From an uncultured Chloroflexota bacterium (GTDB lineage Bacteria; Chloroflexota; Dehalococcoidia; SM23-28-2; RBG-16-64-32): 6,946 nt of DNA. The stretch spans positions 1 to 6,946 of the forward strand of contig CAJXNA010000108.1 in assembly GCA_913056415.1 (NCBI GenBank), given 5' to 3'. Below the pieces are notes generated by a model. That model saw only the letters and a list, made by a program, of their open reading frames with translations, ran no database searches and had not been told where the DNA came from. The translations under genes were made by a program, and so were the position numbers. Positions within the stretch are counted from its first letter, which is position 1; every line of letters starts with the position of its first letter. Below, piece by piece: positions 1-6,597 of this stretch.

Positions 1-351
<351 letters not shown>

Positions 352-401
352 CAATCCATTACCCCCACAAAATGTATCAGGCACTCTCTGTTCGTCCCCA
401 T

Positions 402-476
402 CGCGGGGTGGAGCAGCGGCAGCTCGCCGGGCTCATAACCCGGAGGTCGTGGGTTCGAGTCCCACCCCCGCTACCA
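402..476 (+). tRNA. initiator tRNA-Met (CAU), CCA encoded
   Basis: A complete cloverleaf can be folded: acceptor 402-408 with 466-472, D stem 411-414 with 422-425, anticodon stem 427-431 with 439-443, anticodon CAT at 434-436, T stem 449-453 with 461-465, T loop TTCGAGT, discriminator A473, and CCA at 474-476. It is the initiator and not an elongator tRNA. The first acceptor pair is a mismatch (C1 against U72), the anticodon stem has three G-C pairs next to the loop (429-431 with 439-441), and the D stem has a purine11-pyrimidine24 pair (A-U). These marks direct formylation and P-site entry. It sits 50 nt after 23S and about 61 nt before 5S, so it is probably cotranscribed with the rRNAs and cut out by RNase P and a 3' processing enzyme. 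Confidence 0.96.
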
Positions 477-485
477 ACGATAACG

Positions 486-514
486 CTTGCAGGCCGGCCC
501 CGCCGGCCCGCAAG
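486..514 (+). other. strong inverted repeat (hairpin) in the tRNA-5S spacer
   Basis: CTTGC (486-490) plus GGCCGG (492-497) pairs with CCGGCC (503-508) plus GCAAG (510-514). The only flaw is an A491/C509 mismatch, and the loop is CCCCG. That gives 11 base pairs, eight of them G-C. No T-run follows, so it does not look like an intrinsic terminator. A likely role is a processing or folding element separating the tRNA and 5S precursors, for example a substrate for a double-strand-specific RNase. The pairing is seen directly; the role is inferred. Confidence 0.75.
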
Positions 515-537
515 GTTGACAAACCGAAAGACCAAGG

Positions 538-658
538 CTCCTGGTGGCTAGAGCGAGGTGGAACCACCCGTTCCCATCCCGAACACGGAAGTGAAACGCC
601 TCAGCGCTGACGATACTGCCTGGGCAACTGGGTGTGGAAAATAGGCCGCCGCCAGGGC
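538..658 (+). rRNA. 5S ribosomal RNA
   Basis: About 121 nt, the expected length. It contains the conserved block CCGAACACGGAAGTGAAACG (579-598), equivalent to the E. coli 5S CGAACUCAGAAGUGAAACGCC. The terminal helix I is formed by TCCTGGTGG (539-547) and CCGCCAGGG (649-657), including G-U pairs. The ends are placed by alignment of helix I to the E. coli molecule and may be off by one or two bases. It is the distal rRNA gene of the operon, and the terminator begins inside its 3' end. Confidence 0.95.
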
Positions 659-665
659 CTTTTTT
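643..665 (+). terminator. intrinsic terminator of the rRNA operon, overlapping 5S
   Basis: AGGCC (643-647) can pair with GGCCT (656-660) around an 8-nt loop, followed directly by six T residues (660-665). The 3' strand of this stem uses the same bases as the 3' strand of 5S helix I, so the terminator hairpin and mature 5S helix I are mutually exclusive. Alternatively, 5S helix I followed by the U-run could itself act as the terminator. Either way, transcription probably stops here and the S1 gene downstream has its own promoter. Confidence 0.75.
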
Positions 666-770
666 GTGTTTGGCGATGCTGGCCGTGGGCTCTAAGCTCC
701 AGCTCTCGCCCTCCGCCCCCTAACTTCAAACTGATCCCTCACCGTTCACTCATCTTCCACTCAGCGCCTC

Positions 771-800
771 TGTACGCTACGTAACGTTGTGTCATATAAT
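771..800 (+). promoter_or_regulatory. probable sigma-70-type promoter for the S1-clpC unit
   Basis: A perfect -10 hexamer TATAAT lies at 795-800. The best -35 match is weak: TGTACG at 771-776 (3 of 6 to TTGACA) with 18-bp spacing. A good -10 with a poor -35 suggests modest or activator-assisted strength. The predicted start point is near 806-808, giving a leader of about 46-48 nt before the TTG at 854. It follows the rRNA terminator, as expected for the first promoter after an rRNA operon. Confidence 0.55.
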
Positions 801-805
801 GAAGC

Positions 806-847
806 CGAGGTTGCTGCCGTAGCCTCGCCCATACTCGCTTGGAGGTG
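806..847 (+). promoter_or_regulatory. S1 mRNA leader: 5' hairpin and strong Shine-Dalgarno
   Basis: CGAGG (806-810) pairs with CCTCG (823-827), with a possible added U811-G822 wobble, forming a small hairpin at the predicted mRNA 5' end. No T-run follows. GGAGGTG (841-847) is a 7-nt perfect complement of the 16S anti-Shine-Dalgarno and ends 6 nt before TTG 854. This fixes the start codon. A 5'-end hairpin could stabilise the transcript; that role is inferred. Confidence 0.65.
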
Positions 848-853
848 CTGCTT

Positions 854-2644
854 TTGACATCCGAAGACCCAGAGGGAGGGACGCTGAACAGGGATGAGCC
901 CCAGTCCATGGCGGCTCTCCTGGAACAGGAGACCACTCCTTATACCGAACTCCGCCGTGGGGACATCGTAGAAGGGGCGGTCGTTGGCACCGATCGCGAC
1001 GGCATCTTAGTCGATATCGGCGCCAAGTCTGAGGGTGTCATCCCCGCCAACGAGATGCATTCCCTCCAGCCGGAAGGACCCTCCAAGCTTCAGATGGGGG
1101 AGAAGGTCCTCGTCTTCGTCGTGCAGCCGGAGTCGCAAGATGGCCAGATTATCCTTTCTCTGGACCGCGCCCGCGGCGAGCAAGGATGGCGCGTCCTTCA
1201 AGAGTACATGGACCAGAATCAGGCGTTTGAGGGCTACGTTACGGGCAGTAACAAGGGCGGTCTCCTGGTAAACGTGGAGGGCGTTAACTCCTTCATCCCG
1301 TTGTCCCAGATCGCTGTCGGCCGGCCGGAACGCGGCGACCCGGAGACCACCGAGAGGGCGCTGGCGGAATGGATCGGACGCACCCTGACGCTCAAGGTGA
1401 TCGAGCTGAACCGCAGGCGGAATCGAGCCATCGTTTCAGAACGGGCGGCGATGCAGGAGAAGCGCGCCGCTGAGAAGGAACGCTTGCTTCAGGAGCTCAA
1501 CGAAGGCGATATCCGCAACGGCAGCATAACCAGCATCCGGGACTTCGGCATCTTTGTGGACGTGGGCGGAGCGGACGGCCTGGTCCACCTTTCGGAGCTC
1601 TCATGGGAGCGTACTCCCAAGTCGCCGAACGATCTGTTCAACGTCGGTGACAAGGTGGAGGTTTACGTGCTGAAGGTGGATCAGGAGAGCAAGAAGATCG
1701 CCCTCAGCCTGCGACGTGCCCAACCCGAGAAATGGGAGGAGATGGTCGCCGGGTTCCGCGAGGGCCAGATCGTCCCCGGTCAGGTGACCAAGCTCGCACC
1801 TTTTGGCGCCTTCGTGCGGTTGGACGGCCCCATTGAGGGGTTGATCCACATCTCCGAGCTCGTTGACCGGCGGATCAACCATCCCAAGGAGATCATCGAC
1901 GAGGAGGATGTCGTCCCCGTTAAGATCGTGCGCATAGAGCATGACCGACACCGCCTCGGCCTGTCCCTGAGGCAGGCTCGCGACAAGGCCGAGGAGGACG
2001 GCTGGGTGTTCAACGATACCGGTGGCGTCATTACGGGGCCAGAGGAGGTGTACGCCAAACTGGGCGTGGAGGCGCCGCCAAGGCCGGAGGTTGAGGCCGC
2101 TGCCGAGAAGCCGGAGGCTGAGGCCGAGGCTGAGGCCGAGGCTGAGCTGGGCGCTATGGAGGCGGCAATGAAGGCGGCCGAGGCTGAGGCGGAGGATGTC
2201 ATGGGGGCTGAAGCCGAGCCCGAGGCGGAGGAGCCGCAAGCTGAAGCTGAGGCGGAAGAGGCTGTAGAGGAAGAGACAGCTGCGGTGGAGGAGCCTGAGA
2301 CGGAAGAGGCCACGGAGTCTGAGGCGGCTGTGGCGGAGGAGTCCGAGACGGAAGAGGCCACTGAGTCTGAGGCCGAACCCGAGGCTGAGGAAGAGGTTGT
2401 CGAGGCTGAGACTGAGGAGCCACAAGCTGAAGCTGAGGTGGAGGAGGCTGCGGAGGCGGAGGCGACTGCCGATGAGGCAGGCGAGGAAGAGGCCGAAACC
2501 GCCAGCGAATCTGTAACTGAAGACGAATCTACTGTAACGGAAGACACTCCGGATGCGTTGAACAAAGAGAAGGATTCATCTGCTGAGGTCGAGACCGAGG
2601 CCGACGAGGGCGCTGAGCCTGCGAAGGACGAGACGAGCGACTAG
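854..2644 (+). CDS. rpsA: 30S ribosomal protein S1-like RNA-binding protein with acidic C-terminal tail
   Basis: S1 binds single-stranded mRNA on the 30S subunit and aids initiation. From TTG 854 the protein has 596 residues. The upstream TTG at 839 is rejected because the Shine-Dalgarno lies inside that extension; ATG 908 would remove another 18 residues and has no comparable site. Four S1 (OB-fold) domains follow: about 31-107 (RRGDIVEG ... IILSLDRAR), 121-199 (second-domain signature LNRRRNRAIVSER), 216-289 (GIFVDVGGADGLVHLSELS) and 301-375 (PFGAFVRLDGPIEGLIHISE). A tail of about 190 residues (406-596) is mainly Glu and Ala, with one Arg and five Lys; it is predicted disordered and strongly negative. 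E. coli S1 has six domains and no such tail; four-domain forms occur in other phyla. clpC follows after 22 nt. The family call is firm; full equivalence to E. coli S1 is inferred. Confidence 0.92.
   Translation: MTSEDPEGGTLNRDEPQSMAALLEQETTPYTELRRGDIVEGAVVGTDRDGILVDIGAKSEGVIPANEMHSLQPEGPSKLQMGEKVLVFVVQPESQDGQIILSLDRARGEQGWRVLQEYMDQNQAFEGYVTGSNKGGLLVNVEGVNSFIPLSQIAVGRPERGDPETTERALAEWIGRTLTLKVIELNRRRNRAIVSERAAMQEKRAAEKERLLQELNEGDIRNGSITSIRDFGIFVDVGGADGLVHLSELSWERTPKSPNDLFNVGDKVEVYVLKVDQESKKIALSLRRAQPEKWEEMVAGFREGQIVPGQVTKLAPFGAFVRLDGPIEGLIHISELVDRRINHPKEIIDEEDVVPVKIVRIEHDRHRLGLSLRQARDKAEEDGWVFNDTGGVITGPEEVYAKLGVEAPPRPEVEAAAEKPEAEAEAEAEAELGAMEAAMKAAEAEAEDVMGAEAEPEAEEPQAEAEAEEAVEEETAAVEEPETEEATESEAAVAEESETEEATESEAEPEAEEEVVEAETEEPQAEAEVEEAAEAEATADEAGEEEAETASESVTEDESTVTEDTPDALNKEKDSSAEVETEADEGAEPAKDETSD
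2228..2450 (+). repeat. degenerate direct repeats in the S1 acidic tail
   Basis: Two repeat families are visible. A 29-nt unit at 2297-2325 recurs at 2345-2373 with one mismatch (48 nt apart, in frame), encoding ETEEATESEA twice. A 37-nt unit at 2228-2264 recurs at 2414-2450 with three mismatches, encoding EEPQAEAE followed by A/V-EEA. The GAGGCT/GAGGCC-rich codon background suggests growth by slippage or unequal recombination. Because the repeats are multiples of three, tail length can vary without breaking the frame. They also create long but meaningless open frames on the minus strand. Confidence 0.8.
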
Positions 2645-2666
2645 ATATTGGGCTGGAGCATAGGTC

Positions 2667-5126
2667 ATGGCGGATAGGTTCGACAAGTTTACGGAGAGAG
2701 CTCGCAGGGTTCTGACTCTGGCCCAGGAAGAGGCCCTGCGCTTTAATCACAACTACATCGGTACGGAGCACCTGCTCCTCGGTCTCGTGCGTGAGGGCGA
2801 GGGCGTAGCGGCCAAGGTGCTGGCCAACCTGGGTGTCGAACTGAACAAGGTCCGCTCCGCCGTCGAGTTCATCATCGGCCGCGGCGATCGCGCGGTGATG
2901 GGCGAGATAGGGCTTACGCCTCGGGCGAAGAAGGTTATCGAGCTTGCCGTGGATGAGGCGCGCCGCTTGGGCCACCATTACATCGGTACGGAGCACCTGC
3001 TCCTCGGCCTCGTGCGCGAGGGCGAGGGCATCGCCGCCGGCGTTCTGGAGAGCCTGGGCGTGAGCCTGGAGAAGCTGCGCGCGGAGGTCACGCGCATCCT
3101 CTCGCAGAGCATGCCTCAGGGAGCGTCTCAGGGAGGTCGCGCGTCCACCCGCACGCCGACCGTCGACCAGTTGGGGATCGACCTAACGGCCGCGGCGCGG
3201 GCCAGCAAGCTGGATCCAGTAATCGGCCGTGACAAAGAGATCGAACGTGTTGTGCAGATACTCTCTCGCCGCACTAAGAACAACCCTGTGCTTATTGGCG
3301 AGCCCGGCGTAGGCAAGACAGCCATCGTGGAGGCGCTGTCCCAGCGAGTGATCAAAGGCGAAGTGCCGGAGATGCTCCAGGGCAAGCGCATCGTGACCCT
3401 GGATATCGGCAGCTTGGTGGCCGGGACGAAGTACCGTGGTGAGTTCGAGGAACGGTTGAAGAAGGTCATCGAGGAGCTGAAGGGCGCGGGCAACTGTATC
3501 CTGTTCATAGATGAGATGCACATGCTGGTGGGCGCCGGCGCCGCTGAAGGCGCCGTGGACGCCGCCAACATACTTAAGCCGTCGTTGGCCCGCGGCGAGC
3601 TTCAGTGCATTGGCGCCACCACCCTGGATGACTACCGGAAACACATCGAGAAGGACGCCGCCCTGGAACGCCGCCTTCAGCCAATCGTGGTGGAGGAGCC
3701 GACTACCGAGCAGACGATAGCCATCCTGCACGGGATCAGGGCCCGCTACGAGGAGCACCACCATCTCATCATCAGCGATGAGGCGCTGAAGGTGGCGGCT
3801 GAGCTAGCCTCCCGCTACGTGCCAGACCGCTTCCTCCCCGACAAGGCGATAGACCTGGTGGACGAAGCCGCATCACGGGTGCGCATCAAGCGCTCCTACG
3901 CCCCGCCTTCGCTGCAGGAGGCGAGCAAGGGGCTGGAGAGCCTGCGGCGTGAGAAGGAGGAGGCGATCGCCGCCCAGCAATACGAGTTCGCCGCCCAGCT
4001 CCGTGACCGCGAGGTGAGCCTCCAGGATAAGCTGGAGGGGATGCAGGCGGGCTGGAAGACGGAGAGAGAAGAGTCCAAGCCGATTGTGACGGAGGAAGAC
4101 ATCTGCGAGGTCGTTGCGATGTGGACCGGCATCCCTGTCACGCGTATCGCCTCCGAGGAGTCGCAGCGGCTGCTCCACATGGAGGACGCGCTGCACGAGA
4201 GGGTAGTGGGTCAGGACGAGGCGATCCACAATATCGCTAAGGCCGTGCGGCGTGCCCGCGCCGGGCTTAAGGACCCACACCGCCCCATCGGCGTGTTCAT
4301 GTTCCTGGGACCCACCGGTGTGGGCAAGACGTTCCTCGCCCGGATCCTCGCCGAGTTCATGTTCGGCAACGAAGAGGCGATGCTCAAACTGGACATGTCC
4401 GAGTTTATGGAGAAGCACAACGTCTCCAGGCTCATCGGCGCCCCGCCGGGCTACGTGGGCTACGAGGACGCCGGCCAGCTTACCGACATGGTTCGTCGCA
4501 AGTCCTATTGCCTCATCCTCTTGGACGAGATCGAGAAGGCTCACCCGGACGTGTACAACATGCTTCTCCAGATCTTCGACGACGGTCACCTGACCGACGC
4601 CAAGGGCCGCAAGGTGGACTTCCGCAATACGATCATCATCATGACCTCTAACGTCGGCTCAGACCTCATTCGCAAGGAGACGTCGTTGGGGTTCTCCACC
4701 AAGACGGCGGATGCCAAGGCGGGGCAGGAATACGAGAAGATGAAGGAGAAGGTGCTCACGGCGATGAAGAACGTCTTCCGGCCGGAGTTCCTGAACCGCC
4801 TGGACGCTACGATTGTGTTCCACGCCCTCTCCAAGGAGCAGATACGCCTGATCGTAGAGAACGAGATGAAGTCGGTTGAGAATCAACTTCGCGATAAGGA
4901 CGTGACGCTGGAGATGACGGATGCCGCCAAGGACTGGATCGGCGAGAAGGGGTTCGACCCGCTGTTCGGCGCCCGGCCTCTGCGCCGCGTTATCCAGAAT
5001 GAGATCGAGGACCGTCTCTCCGAGGCGCTGCTGGAAGAGCGCTTCCACGCCGGCGACACCGTGAGAGTGGACGTCCAGAACGACGAGATCATCCTGATCA
5101 CCGCCTCGGAGCCAGCGCTGGCGTAA
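2667..5126 (+). CDS. clpC: ATP-dependent Clp protease ATP-binding subunit ClpC
   Basis: A hexameric AAA+ unfoldase of the cytoplasm that feeds proteins to ClpP. It has 819 residues, a normal length (B. subtilis ClpC is about 810). Order: double Clp-N domain 1-145 with YIGTEHLLLGLVREGEG at 30-46 and 105-121; AAA1 with Walker A GEPGVGKT 211-218, pore loop KYRG 255-258, Walker B ILFIDE 278-283 and arginines 335-336; UVR/middle domain about 428-462, which marks ClpC versus ClpA and ClpB; AAA2 with Walker A GPTGVGKT 548-555, pore loop GYVG 595-598, Walker B LILLDE 616-621, sensor-2 GARPLRR 768-774. LGF at 674-676 sits where the ClpP-docking tripeptide is expected. All ATPase motifs are intact. The ATG has GGAG at 2655-2658, 8 nt upstream. 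It follows S1, not the ctsR-mcsA-mcsB genes seen in Firmicutes, and ends before a strong terminator. The middle-domain aromatic Y439 aligns with the residue that holds staphylococcal ClpC in its resting state (inference). Confidence 0.97.
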   Translation: MADRFDKFTERARRVLTLAQEEALRFNHNYIGTEHLLLGLVREGEGVAAKVLANLGVELNKVRSAVEFIIGRGDRAVMGEIGLTPRAKKVIELAVDEARRLGHHYIGTEHLLLGLVREGEGIAAGVLESLGVSLEKLRAEVTRILSQSMPQGASQGGRASTRTPTVDQLGIDLTAAARASKLDPVIGRDKEIERVVQILSRRTKNNPVLIGEPGVGKTAIVEALSQRVIKGEVPEMLQGKRIVTLDIGSLVAGTKYRGEFEERLKKVIEELKGAGNCILFIDEMHMLVGAGAAEGAVDAANILKPSLARGELQCIGATTLDDYRKHIEKDAALERRLQPIVVEEPTTEQTIAILHGIRARYEEHHHLIISDEALKVAAELASRYVPDRFLPDKAIDLVDEAASRVRIKRSYAPPSLQEASKGLESLRREKEEAIAAQQYEFAAQLRDREVSLQDKLEGMQAGWKTEREESKPIVTEEDICEVVAMWTGIPVTRIASEESQRLLHMEDALHERVVGQDEAIHNIAKAVRRARAGLKDPHRPIGVFMFLGPTGVGKTFLARILAEFMFGNEEAMLKLDMSEFMEKHNVSRLIGAPPGYVGYEDAGQLTDMVRRKSYCLILLDEIEKAHPDVYNMLLQIFDDGHLTDAKGRKVDFRNTIIIMTSNVGSDLIRKETSLGFSTKTADAKAGQEYEKMKEKVLTAMKNVFRPEFLNRLDATIVFHALSKEQIRLIVENEMKSVENQLRDKDVTLEMTDAAKDWIGEKGFDPLFGARPLRRVIQNEIEDRLSEALLEERFHAGDTVRVDVQNDEIILITASEPALA
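2754..3029 (+). repeat. 51-nt near-identical repeat pair in the ClpC N-domain coding region
   Basis: Positions 2754-2804 and 2979-3029 match at 49 of 51 bases (both differences are third-position T/C). They encode the identical 17 residues YIGTEHLLLGLVREGEG in the two halves of the Clp-N domain. The protein duplication is ancient and family-wide; the nearly identical codon choice is what stands out. Confidence 0.85.
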
Positions 5127-5146
5127 CGGCGCTTCATTCGAGAGCC

Positions 5147-5182
5147 AGTGGGCTGTCCTTACGGGGCGGCCCACTTTCTTTT
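5147..5182 (+). terminator. intrinsic terminator after clpC
   Basis: AGTGGGCTGTCC (5147-5158) pairs with GGGCGGCCCACT (5164-5175): 12 base pairs including two G-U pairs, with a 5-nt loop TTACG. TTCTTTT (5176-5182) follows. It lies 21 nt after the clpC stop, so it likely ends the S1-clpC transcript and separates it from radA. Confidence 0.88.
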
Positions 5183-5197
5183 CGTGGCGCTGACCCG

Positions 5198-5226
5198 TTG
5201 GCGGCTAGCGGCCTGTCTGTCATAAT
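5198..5226 (+). promoter_or_regulatory. probable radA promoter, very close to the start codon
   Basis: TTGGCG (5198-5203, 4 of 6 to TTGACA) and CATAAT (5221-5226, 5 of 6 to TATAAT) are separated by exactly 17 bp. The predicted start point is near 5232-5234, five to seven nt before ATG 5239. There is no Shine-Dalgarno between the -10 box and the ATG. It lies just after the clpC terminator, where a new promoter is expected. Confidence 0.6.
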
Positions 5227-5238
5227 GGCCGCGAGCCC

Positions 5239-6597
5239 ATGACCACCGCCCGCAAGCCCCCGCGCACGGTCTTCGCCTGCCAGGAGTGCGGCTACGAGAA
5301 CCCGAAATGGCTGGGCCGCTGCCCGGACTGCTCCTGCTGGAACAGCTTCGTCGAACAGGCCGCGGACCAGAGGCCGGGCGCCGTCGCTCCTACGACCCCT
5401 CCTCAGGAGCTCTCACGTCTGCCGCAGGAGGAGGAGCCGCGGCTGACCTTCGGCCTGCCGGAGTTCGACCGCGTGCTGGGCGGGGGCGCCGTGCCCGGCT
5501 CGCTGGCGCTCATCGGCGGCGACCCCGGCATCGGCAAGTCCACTCTCCTGCTGCAGGTGGCCGCCCTGGCCGCCGGTGGTCGCAGTGTCCTCTACCTGTC
5601 GGGCGAGGAGTCGGCCCGCCAGATCAAGCTGCGCGCCGCCCGTCTGGGCGTTGCGGGCGATGGGCTGTTCGTCATCACGGAGACGAATCTGGCCGTCGCC
5701 CTGCGGGAGGCGGAATCGCTTTCGCCCGGTCTGCTGATCGTCGACTCGATTCAGACGGTGTATACGGAGGCCGCCCCGCAGGCGCCGGGAAGTATCGTGC
5801 AGCTCCGCCAGTGCACGATGGATCTGATGCGCTGGGCCAAGGGGACGGGCGTGCCGACGTTCATCGTTGGGCACGTCACCAAGGGGGGCGATATCGCCGG
5901 GCCGCGACTGCTGGAGCACATCGTGGACGTCGTGCTCTACCTGGAGGGCGAGCGGTTCAGCAACTACCGGCTGCTGCGTTCGGTGAAGAACCGTTTCGGT
6001 TCCATCGACGAGGTGGGCGTGTTCGAGATGACCGGCGAAGGGATGACCGGCGTGGATAACCCCTCGCAGGCGTTCATCGCGGAGCGTGCCAGCGGTGCCG
6101 TGGGCTCGGTGATCGTGCCGACGTTGGAGGGGAGCCGGCCGCTGCTGGTGGAGGTGCAGGCGCTGACCAGCCCCACCGCCATGCCAACGCCGCGGCGCAC
6201 CGTCAACGGCCTGGACTTCAACCGGCTGCTTCTGATCGCCGCTGTTCTCACCCGGCGTGTGGGTCTCTCCCTCGCCGGGCAGGACATCATCGCCTCTGTG
6301 GTGGGCGGTCTGCGCGTGCACGAACCGGCGACCGACCTGGCTCTGGCGCTGGCGATTGTCTCCAGTCATCGCGATAAGGCCGTGCCTGCGGACATGGTGG
6401 CTCTGGGCGAGGTGGGCCTCTCAGGCGAGCTGCGCTCGCTGGCGCAGCTGGAGCGCCGGCTGCTGGAGGCGGAGCGGCTGGGCTTCCGGCGCTGCCTGCT
6501 GCCGCAGGTGGCGCTGGCCGGCTCGCGGCCTAAGACGAAGCTGGATCTGCTCCCCGCCGCCACCCTGAGGGAGGCGATCAAGCTGGGGTTGGGCTGA
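5239..6597 (+). CDS. radA: DNA repair protein RadA (Sms), RecA-like recombination ATPase
   Basis: RadA is a hexameric DNA helicase/branch-migration ATPase that works with RecA in recombinational repair. At 452 residues it is close to the usual ~455. Domains: N-terminal zinc finger with C14, C17, C28 and C31 (CQECGY ... CPDCSCW); RecA-like ATPase with Walker A GDPGIGKST 94-102 and Walker B LLIVDS 165-170; the family-specific KNRFG at 250-254; and a C-terminal Lon-protease-like domain (about 285-452) with VVGGLRVHEPATDLALALA at 354-372, a structural, not proteolytic, version. Nothing essential is missing. ATG 5239 is the only suitable start, because the zinc finger begins 13 residues later. Its stop TGA is followed at once by TAG (6598-6600). 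It has its own promoter and probably a very short leader; a PPOX-like frame begins at its stop. Identification is firm. Confidence 0.97.
   Translation: MTTARKPPRTVFACQECGYENPKWLGRCPDCSCWNSFVEQAADQRPGAVAPTTPPQELSRLPQEEEPRLTFGLPEFDRVLGGGAVPGSLALIGGDPGIGKSTLLLQVAALAAGGRSVLYLSGEESARQIKLRAARLGVAGDGLFVITETNLAVALREAESLSPGLLIVDSIQTVYTEAAPQAPGSIVQLRQCTMDLMRWAKGTGVPTFIVGHVTKGGDIAGPRLLEHIVDVVLYLEGERFSNYRLLRSVKNRFGSIDEVGVFEMTGEGMTGVDNPSQAFIAERASGAVGSVIVPTLEGSRPLLVEVQALTSPTAMPTPRRTVNGLDFNRLLLIAAVLTRRVGLSLAGQDIIASVVGGLRVHEPATDLALALAIVSSHRDKAVPADMVALGEVGLSGELRSLAQLERRLLEAERLGFRRCLLPQVALAGSRPKTKLDLLPAATLREAIKLGLG

Noticed and set aside
516..521. TTGACA -35-like box before 5S
   Set aside because: No -10-like hexamer is found 16-19 bp downstream; that position lies in the conserved 5S 5' end.
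778..788. Overlapping palindromes TACGTA and AACGTT between the -35 and -10 of the S1 promoter
   Set aside because: Each is only 6 bp and common by chance; there is no support for an operator.
1601..2565. Long minus-strand open frames (Ser/Leu-rich) opposite the S1 gene
   Set aside because: They are antisense readings of the GAG/GCT-rich acidic tail and S1 domains, with low-complexity composition and no Shine-Dalgarno or family motif.
3873..4589. 238-codon minus-strand frame opposite clpC
   Set aside because: It is a high-GC shadow of the conserved clpC frame, with no recognisable domain.
5286..6369. Long alternative frames within radA on both strands
   Set aside because: RadA motifs are intact in the main frame; the others are Arg/Gly/Ala or Arg/His/Gln-rich shadows typical of GC-rich DNA.
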